This document shows positions 18,380 to 25,599 of a DNA stretch of 25,599 nucleotides, piece after piece (positions within the stretch are counted from its first letter, which is position 1; each line of letters starts with the position of its first letter). A model generated the notes under the pieces. That model saw only the letters and a program-made list of their open reading frames with translations. It did no database searches and had not been told where the DNA came from. This DNA is from Grifola frondosa (taxonomy: Eukaryota; Basidiomycota; Agaricomycetes; Polyporales; Grifolaceae), in NCBI GenBank assembly GCA_001683735.1, contig LUGG01000012.1, forward strand, positions 1 to 25,599, given 5' to 3'. Position numbers and translations under genes: made by a program.

Positions 18380-20952
18380 CTACTCACCTCTGGCATCCTC
18401 GAACGCCTTCTTGACCTACAAAACACATCATCAATTCATCAATGTACCACCCTCAATGCGAGCTGCCCACTCACCGCCCGTGCAAACTGCCCATCATCCA
18501 GTACCCTCATACCGACCGCGGCAAGGCCCTTCGCGACTGTGAGCGCCGCGGCGTGTGCCTCAGGCGTCGCCGCAGCTCGCGCGAATTGCGGCGTGTGGTT
18601 CCCGCCGTTCGGCTCGGTGGGGATCGCGAACGAGGGGTGAATCGCCGGAAGGGCTACGAGAGCGGGCAGACATGAGTGAAGAAATTCTCCGGGAAGCGGG
18701 AGAGGGGAACGTACCGTAGGTGACGTTGCCCTGAATGGAAATCGGAAATATCCGTCAGCTGGGCTGGAGGATGGGAGATGAGGGACTTACGAAGTCCGTA
18801 GACGCACGCATGCCCTCGGTCACGACTTCCGCGGTCATGCCGTATCGTTCCTCTACGAAGTTCGCATATTCTTGTCCTGCGAAAAATAAGGGGGGACGTT
18901 GTTAGACGACCGTTACCGCATCGCTCGGAGATCACAGGACAGCCCTCACCGAGAACACCATTCTGGCGCAGGTCAAAATACCCTACGCCAAGTTTGATCT
19001 CTATTTTACACGCCGTCGCGTGCGCAGCCGCCCTAAATAGCGTAAATTCGATATTATAAAACACACGCGTAGTAACACCACGCACTCAAAACACGCCTTG
19101 ACGCGCCCGCGCAGCGTCTCGAGCTCGCCCCACGTCGGCGCGCGGACGATGTATCGCATCTTCGCATAATCTGGGATCACTGCGGAAGCCAAGGAGCCCG
19201 GTCAGCAGTCCGACGAAAGGAAGAGAGCAAGTCCGCACCGTTGGGTGCCCAGTCGCGTCCGCTGACGACTCCGTGCACGCGGTGGGTAGGCTTCATCTGC
19301 TGGCGGAGAGCCGAAATGCCCGCGTAAGCGAGGAACGCAGCGTCGAGCGCGTTCTGCGCCTCCCAAGGCGACGCTGCCGCGTGAGCACTGCAACGCGAGG
19401 CGGTGAGCCGTGCAGCGGGATGCGGCTAGGAAGGGACATACCCGTGGCCGAAGTACTCAACCTCAATGGGCTGGCACGCGAGCGAGGGCCCGAGCGCAGT
19501 CCAGTTGTCCGGGCCTGGGGAGGGGTGGCACCTGTCCAACGCACATGAACCGGATGTGAGCGATGCGAGGACGATGGACGACGACGGGGAACACTAACAT
19601 GACACACGCGTCCATCTCGTCATATGCGCCGCGCTCCAGCAGCGCGATCTTGCCCCCGCCGCCTTCCTCCGCTGCGCACGCCCCGCATCAGCGCTAGCGA
19701 CCGCGAAGGCGCACGAGACTCACCAGGGGTGCCCAGGAGCACGACGGTGCCGGAGATGTCATGTGCCTGGAGCGCGGCTTTGAGCGCGAGCGCTACAGCG
19801 ACTCCAGACATCGCGATGAGATTGTGTCCGCATGCATGCCCGATGCCGGGCAGCGCGTCCATCTCTGCGTTCACGCCCAACACGCGCGTGCCAGACACCG
19901 ACGATTTGGCGGACGTATGGGAGAAGGCGGCGCGGAAGGCAGTCGAGAGCCCGAGGTAGTGCGGGGACACGGTGAACCCGTGAGACGACATGAATGCTGT
20001 GAGAGTGTCGTGCGCGTATCTGGTGGACAGTCAGTGTGTCCAGAGGAAAAATAGTGAAGAGGTCTCACTTTTCCTGGTACATGATCTCGGGGTGATCTGT
20101 ACACAGAGATCGTCAGTTCGGGAAGCGCTATACAGGGAAGCTTCATGTCGCGCAGAAGGCCCAAATGCCTTCACTTGTTATTCCGCCAACCAGTTGGTTT
20201 AGAAGTTCAAGCCAAGCGAACCCTGGCAAAGGCCGTAACTGAACCCTACATGAAGATCTAACCACATTGGATCTCGGAAGCTGAGCCATGTTTTTGTACT
20301 TGCACTTCATAGCTTTAGAAACGGTCATCGCCAGTACACAAACGATCACGCTTTGATGCATGACGTGCGGAATGAGGGTGAGACCCCCGTGCCCACAAAA
20401 TATACATCGCTGAAAGAATCCACAGAAAAGATGAAATAGCGACAATCACACTGTCGAAAATGGATGCAAAACAAAATACAGCAGAGCACTCACTCCAAAT
20501 ATCTAAACTCAACTTCCGTAGCTCCGAGTCGAGTCTGTCCAACTCGGTCTCAATTGTCTTGACCACGTCTGGGCGGTAAATTTCTTGTACTGCATAGGAT
20601 GGAGGTTTCTCGCGAGCTCCACATGGGGTGAATTGTGCACCAGGCTCGCAGTAGAGACAAGTATTTGCGAACTGCACGTACGCGGGCTGCGTGATCGGAA
20701 GAATCGTGAATGATCGATCACTGAACATCTTGGATCAGCCACAGCATCGCTCACCAGTTCATCGCTCACGTTGACCTCTCCATCCTTCGCAACAACTTCC
20801 AGACCGGCCATTAAAGATTTCTGGACGCCAGAGTCGTTATCGGCACGGCTGGAAACGGCGGACCCCGCAGCATGGCGACGGAAGGACAAAAGGTGAGAAA
20901 AGCATCCGACTTGCACCTCGGAGTCATTCGCCATCTTCGATTTGCTCGACAT
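18380..20952 (-). CDS. M20D-family amidohydrolase (PM20D2-like), 13 exons, apparently intact
   Basis: Exons from the ATG: 20952-20755, 20686-20494, 20096-20069, 20019-19724, 19671-19599, 19531-19442, 19387-19239, 19179-19077, 19032-18950, 18876-18791, 18730-18715, 18653-18475, 18415-18380; total 1530 nt, 509 residues. Metal-site motifs of the M20 family are present in order: [13 protein letters not shown] (about 194-206), AEEGGGG (about 239-245), MCHPSPGP (about 264), [12 protein letters not shown] (lid/dimerisation domain) and PNGGNHTP near the C terminus. The N-terminal 65 residues are Ser-rich and without a signal peptide. By family it hydrolyses amide or peptide bonds of a small substrate, probably in the cytosol; the substrate is unknown. 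The splice sites at exon 1/2 and at 19033-19076 (donor GTTACT) are the least certain. The 397-nt intron at 20097-20493 is far longer than all others. Confidence 0.85.
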
Positions 20953-21557
20953 GCTCAGGTTCAACGAGACCGGCGGCGACTCAGATGGACGGGGACGAAC
21001 ATCCTGCTATTTACGTTTAGGAACCTCAGGCTTGTGTAAGCCCCGATCCCAACGGACCCGTTTAAGACCGTACGTTCACATAGATTCCTGTTCGCAGCTC
21101 GCCGCGGTCCTTATTTTTCTTCGTTCCAACTCGTTGCATTTTCACTTTGGCCTCGTTTTAATTTTCAGGAAGGGCTTTGCCGCACGATATTTAAACGATA
21201 TGAATTTGAATTTGATGATCTTCAAATGATCGACTATCGGACTGCGTCTGCCATAAGTGAGTGAGGTCTCAGATGAGTGTCTCAGGCAGCTTCCGATAAC
21301 CATGGTGTCACCTCAGCTCACAGTTCATTTATCAAGGATGTCTCCTGACACATAAAAGACGGCGCTGAAAGCACCGCAGAAGTCGTGAATACGTACAAGG
21401 TACATATAGACTAAATCTAAAGATCGTGATACTCATAGGACGCACACGAGGGATTACGCTACAAGGGCGCCCAAAAAAGGTACGGGGGCTTATGTTACGT
21501 GTATATCATATGGCCGCCGAACGTTCGTTGAACGAATATAGAAGCTAGCTGGCGCAA
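20953..21557. other. Intergenic region between M20 gene and P450, M20 promoter expected here
   Basis: No gene. The M20 upstream region has a TAAATA-like element about 65 bp before its ATG (minus strand, near 21010) but no strong TATA box. A small symmetrical motif, TTCGT-TGA-ACGAA, lies near 21523-21535. Confidence 0.4.
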
Positions 21558-23621
21558 TCAACAAATAACTCCATCATTCTCCAGGTCCGTCACCGCGTTT
21601 CGTATGAGCGCCTCTGCGGCCGCCGATCTTGGCGTGATAGAATAGGGGAACGGATGTGGGTACCTGCATCGTGGGACACACGCCATAATCACTAACAACT
21701 CAGCAGACGCTAAGATACCACACTCACGAGAGGAGGCCGGACGTCATCTCTGTGTTGATCGTGATAGACTTGCCGCCTGGAAAACCGACGTTGAAGACGT
21801 GTAGCGCCGTGGCAATGTTGATAAAGAGCGATGCATCCGCAAGATGACGCCCAGGACATATCCTACGCAGCAGCAAATAGTTAGGGAGCAGCTCGTCATA
21901 ACATGCACCAAGAGCGCACCGGCGACCAAACCCGAAGATGAGCGTCCGCGGATCGCGCACCGAGGGATCGAGTCGCCCGTCCTTGAGGAAACGGTCAGGA
22001 TTGAACGTGCCGGGTTCAGGGTACGCCGTGGGGTCGTGTGCATATGCCCTGCAGCATAATCAGTCAGCCTTCTCACTAGAATCCGACTACTAGCGCGGAC
22101 CAGATGTTAGGTATCACTAGCGCTCCCCTCGGGATGAAATAACCCCTATATTCATCGTCCGCAAGTGTTTGGCGCGGCACGCCGAGCGGAAGCACGGGAC
22201 GCCAGCGAAAACATTCTAATGCAATCGCATTGACGTAGGGGAGAGACTCGCGGTCGCTAAAGTCGGGGAGCCGTCCGGGGCCGACGATGGACTCCAACTC
22301 GGCTTGGGCTTTCCTTTGAACGTCAGGATAAAGGAGCATCACGAGGAAGAACCACTGCAGCGTTGAAAATGTCTGTAACAAAAGGGTGTTAATTTCACGT
22401 TTTACGTCATGAAAAATGACCTACGGTGTCAGCGCCCGCTGATGTTGACTTAGAGATGAGCGATGAACGATCAAGACAGCATTGACGATTTTACCAGAGT
22501 ATGCAACGCCCACTGCATTTTTCACAACCTCTTCTTCGTCTGTGGCTTGCTCTTCATTGAGCTGCGCGATCTTCTCTAAGAAAGAGCTTGTGATCGATGG
22601 CACAGCCATGCCGTTGTTCTATTGGCACACGGCCTATATCAAATTCAGCGTTTGCTAAGGTTAGGCGAGATACGCACAAAAGCCATTTTGGTTTCCGCAA
22701 ATGGCGCTTCCCGAAGAGTAAGGGCGGCCGAACGCCAACGAGCCGCCTTCCTCTTGAAGCCTGCGCCAGGAAACCATGCTGGAACATGCCTCAGTGCCGG
22801 AATGAACTCGACTAAGTACGAGCCCGGCGTAAGCCCTTGGCTTAGGCCCTCCAGAGCTTTCTCCGCCATGACTGTATACTTCTCGTCGGATTCAGGGATC
22901 TCAATGCCATAAGCTATTTTCAGAATTGTGGCACCGAAGGCGCTGAATGAAGCGAGCTTTTAGAGGTTCCCAGCATTTTGAGTAGTTGTTTTCATACAAG
23001 CGGATGTGATGCACGAGGCCATTCGGGTCCCTCAGCACGTTTTGGATAAACCTTCGGCTTTCACGGAGTTGCACGGGCTGGTATTTGTCAACTACTCCCT
23101 GATGGAAGTGCTGGTGGAAAGCCCGTCGCGTTCGTCGCCCCATTGCCCGTATGGGATGAAGCCCATATTCCAGTCCCATCCCGTTCTAGCGAAACGTCAG
23201 ATACAGTGATGTCTAAAATCGGCGCGCACGCACAACGAGGCCATGGCAGATTGCCCTCGGTCTGAATAGATTGCGGACCGCTTTTCGAGCAATTCAAACG
23301 CAACGTCAGACGAGCCGAGGACTATAATGGTTTGTCCCAGCGCGCGAAGATGAACAATGTCCCCTGTGGGGAATGCAAATGGTTCATATATCATCAGCAT
23401 CTTGAGTCAACATGGTGCGCACCGTATTTTGCACATAGGTCCTGGTAAGTCAACCATGTCTTCTCATGGGGTATGTCTAGGATGTTGCCGATGATTGGGA
23501 GAGGCTTCGGACCAGGCGGCAAAGGGAGGCTTTGATGAGACTGAGACAAACTCTTGACGTACTTTCGTAACAATACTACAACCAAGCCTGCAAGAAGGAG
23601 GAGAGAGCCGAGGAGGGCCAT
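21558..23621 (-). pseudogene. Cytochrome P450, 10 exons, with one-base deletion in the C-helix
   Basis: Exons: 23621-23423, 23363-23234, 23185-22998, 22942-22678, 22618-22495, 22438-22425, 22372-22101, 22048-21920, 21862-21728, 21663-21558; total 1562 nt, one short of 521 codons. Parts: N-terminal membrane anchor (residues 2-20), proline hinge PPGPKPLP (about 35-42), GWDWNMGFIPYGQW before the C-helix, I-helix AGADTT (exon boundaries split it), K-helix ECFR (ExxR), PDRF region, and heme loop FGFGRRICPG with the Cys ligand. At about 23138-23142 the frame shifts: upstream reads GQW in one frame, downstream RRTRRAFHQHFHQ in another, so one base is missing where WW(R)RR is expected. If real, the protein stops early; if a sequencing error, this is an intact microsomal P450 of about 520 residues, of the basidiomycete type often annotated as O-methylsterigmatocystin oxidoreductase-like. 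Substrate unknown. Confidence 0.85.
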
Positions 23622-23649
23622 TTGGGAGGTCCTGAGTCATCCTAGCTGG

Positions 23650-23655
23650 TTTATA
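23650..23655 (-). promoter_or_regulatory. TATA box of the cytochrome P450 gene
   Basis: The minus strand reads ATATAAACC about 29 bp before the ATG at 23621, so the 5' leader would be very short. Confidence 0.55.
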
Positions 23656-23659
23656 TTTC

Positions 23660-24200
23660 GAATTGGAGGCGCTTATGCCCAGAGATCATCGGTGCTAGCA
23701 TAGCAAGGATAGCTTCCGTGCAAGTTGACAGAAGCTAATCCATTTATGCAATGTTGATTTTAATATAATCGCGAACGCGCTTGCGAGGACCGCTCTCGCC
23801 ATATCAGTGCAAGCCGCAACGTCGACGCTAGTGCTATACGGGCCAGAATTGTATCCGCATCCACGATCACCCAGTGACATCATAAGTGGACTATCTTCAA
23901 GAGAGGCTTCTACATCTTTTGAGCCTGTCGTCGGGGCAGAAAGGCACACGGCGGGCACATACAATGTCCTGAATTTAAGCACACCGGGCCGGGCTATAAG
24001 AGAAGTGCACAACATAAGCTAGTCCATTCATTAACATAACAGGAACATGGCGTACTTCTGTGTTTAGGTCAAGCCAACTGGAGGTTATCCCATGTCAAGA
24101 CAGGAATGGACATCTGTTTTTTTTTTGAGATCAGCGGCAAATACAGAGACGCAAGTACTACATACCGTTACGACGATGCTTCGAATCTAGACTTCTCTGT
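23660..24200. other. Intergenic region, no supported gene
   Basis: A minus-strand frame of 106 codons (24015-23695) has a mixed, Cys- and Ser-rich composition and an ATG, but no recognisable domain, no intron signals and no family resemblance. A T-run lies at 24117-24126. I see nothing else. Confidence 0.4.
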
Positions 24201-24682
24201 CCAATTCAGTAGCATCAAGCTTGAATGAAAGCCAGCTCCACATAGGTATCGGATATCGGCAGCGCGTTTACCGCTGGCGAACAATACCCAAAATAGTTTG
24301 TGTGCAATACCTTTTGGTCTTCCAAGCATCCACTACCGTGTCAACAAAAAGCGTTTCGGGCTTTCTCGTGCGAGCCTCGATGTTACACCGGCAATCTACC
24401 GTTACCTCACAGAATATGTGAGTCATCGTCAAAAGGCAACTTGAAGACATCCGCCAACAACAGAGACGCAGATGGAGGGTGCCTGCCGAGCTGGGTGTGC
24501 CGCTCGCACGCGATCTGGTCCAGGGATGAGGTCAATGATGAGAAAACGCCGCTGTCGCATTTGCTCGCTCCCGCGGAGTACTCCCCTTCTTTGTTCACAA
24601 TAATGGCAGTTATTGACCACACGAAGAACCGTGCACATGAAACACTCTGGACGCTAACGCGTCTTGGACGGAGCGCGATCAA
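24182..24682 (-). pseudogene. Possible decayed gene fragment, unidentified
   Basis: Two adjacent minus frames look protein-like. The first (24682-24407) contains IVNKEGEYSAGASKCDSGVF and LLLADVFKLPFDDDSHI. The next, one frame over, reads FCEVTVDCRCNIEARTRKPE and LFVDTVVDAWKTK, after which a GT-AG stretch (GTATTG to TTCAAG, about 24222-24312) would join a short last exon. One frameshift near 24415 separates them. I do not recognise a domain. Confidence 0.25.
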
Positions 24683-24752
24683 TCATGAGGATTCCTCGAG
24701 GATAGCATGTGAGCAAGAGACTATCTCCGCGTTATCTCAAACTTTGAGATGA

Positions 24753-25599
24753 CGGGCTGGAAGCCAACGAAGATAGAAGTACAGAAACACACCGGCTGAG
24801 CTATTTCAAACGGTGGGAGCAGCTCACTCCATCCATCATGATCGTTTACAAAGCAAGAAGGAGCGAAGACATCAAATTGGCGACCTCAAGAACTGGTTGT
24901 TGCAACTGAAGACACAGTGACAACAGTGGTCACAAATCACAGGACCACGTCTATGGACGCGCTGGTGAGGTCACTAGATCCAAACTGACAGCGAAGTCCC
25001 ACCGTGAAGCGCGAACACACCTTTCGCATAAGTATCCTCCGACCGGAACTAAACAGAAGACTATGTGGAAGTGGAACATAAAGAGACCCATCAGGGTCGT
25101 CGATCAGAGACTCACTGAGTAAAATATGCCTATCAGAACACAAAACCCAAAAGCAATTTACTCACTAAGATCTCCGTAGAAATGGCGCCTACGTGAACAT
25201 TGTCTGAGTCTGCGTAGATTGTATTCTGAAGGGAGTAACCTCCACTACAGGTGTAGTATATTTATACACACAAATTGTACCTGACAGAAGAACAGTGTCA
25301 AATACGCTCATATTAATAAACTCCGAAAGTTACTTGCATATATGCATTAAATTTTCGATGGCAAGGTTACCGTGCGAGGACATTGATAAATTGGAACACT
25401 ATGATGTATGTTGGCTGACGTTCGCTCCGTCTTTGCCGCGTCAATGAACGTTTCGGACCTGGGACGATTTGGACACATCGTGTTCAACAAGGCACGTTGC
25501 ACCGACCTTCCGGTTGCAACCTATGACAAAGTCAGCTCGGTCACACGTACAAAAATAGGCAAGTTGCACGCAAGGGCACATTGGACTGTGGCATTCGGC
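24753..25599. other. Region without a supported gene, with an orphan TATA box
   Basis: Frames are short. On the minus strand TATAAATA (25259-25266) is followed by several donor/acceptor-like pairs (GTGAGT at about 25169 and 25114, GTGTGT at about 25024), which might be the small-exon start of a gene, but no coding frame could be carried across them. The last 300 bases are featureless. Confidence 0.35.

Noticed and set aside
18176..18640. Plus-strand frame of 154 codons
   Set aside because: Its second half is the antisense of the last exons of the M20 gene, whose motifs (for example NGGNHTP) are unmistakable; the first half has no coding character.
19273..20054. Several plus-strand frames of 90-110 codons
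   Set aside because: All are shadows of M20 exons on the minus strand.
22597..23209. Plus-strand frames of 67-96 codons
   Set aside because: Shadows of the P450 exons.
18380..23621. M20 amidohydrolase plus P450 as a secondary-metabolite gene cluster
   Set aside because: No backbone synthase, transporter or regulator accompanies them in the window; adjacency alone is weak evidence.
23695..24015. Minus-strand frame of 106 codons considered as a small secreted protein or pheromone precursor
   Set aside because: No signal peptide, no C-terminal CAAX box (it ends SLLC), no intron or promoter support.
1..25599. CRISPR array, rRNA or tRNA genes
   Set aside because: The only tandem array (12450-12790) has degenerate units and no unique spacers; no rRNA-like sequence and no recognisable tRNA cloverleaf was seen by eye.

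Overview
The window looks like nuclear DNA of a basidiomycete fungus, most likely an agaricomycete. Three things point there: GT-AG introns of about 45-70 nt that split every recognisable gene into many short exons, a multi-exon cytochrome P450 and an M20D-type amidohydrolase of fungal layout, and fungal hAT and gag-protease retroelement relics. There are no bacterial operons, rRNA or CRISPR signals, and I recognised no tRNA gene.

The sequence falls into sharply different compartments. Bases 1-600 are AT-rich with no gene. Bases 600-5100 are GC- and CpG-rich: a cruciform-like inverted-repeat block, a minus-strand hypothetical gene (1257-2416) and a plus-strand segment with about 13 well-formed introns (2507-5077) whose product I cannot identify. 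Bases 5100-12800 are AT-rich and CpG-poor. They hold old direct repeats, a long hairpin, a second intron-dense plus-strand fragment (about 6570-6980), and a decayed minus-strand LTR retroelement (about 7218-12277) with one LTR, a primer-binding-site candidate, gag with a zinc knuckle and two separate aspartic-protease-like modules, but no reverse transcriptase or integrase that I can find. An 18-bp minisatellite follows.

From 13072 on, gene structure returns: a small hypothetical gene (13072-13515), a nearly complete hAT transposase gene (13998-17097) whose 12 exons stay in frame but carry three TGA stops, a small I9-type protease-inhibitor gene with a clear promoter (17628-about 17967), an apparently intact 13-exon M20 amidohydrolase (18380-20952, minus) and a 10-exon cytochrome P450 (21558-23621, minus) that is complete except for one missing base in its C-helix. 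Bases 23700-25599 have no convincing gene, only a possible gene fragment and an orphan TATA box.

The host genes are not an obvious pathway cluster. The P450 and amidohydrolase are tandem on one strand with about 600 bp between them and could be neighbours by chance. The dominant theme is transposon decay. All nonsense changes seen in the hAT and gag relics fit CGA-to-TGA changes at CpG sites, which together with the CpG-poor retroelement block suggests past cytosine methylation of repeats. Exon boundaries were worked out by hand; for hAT and M20 the spliced lengths are exact multiples of three, and for the P450 exactly one base short.
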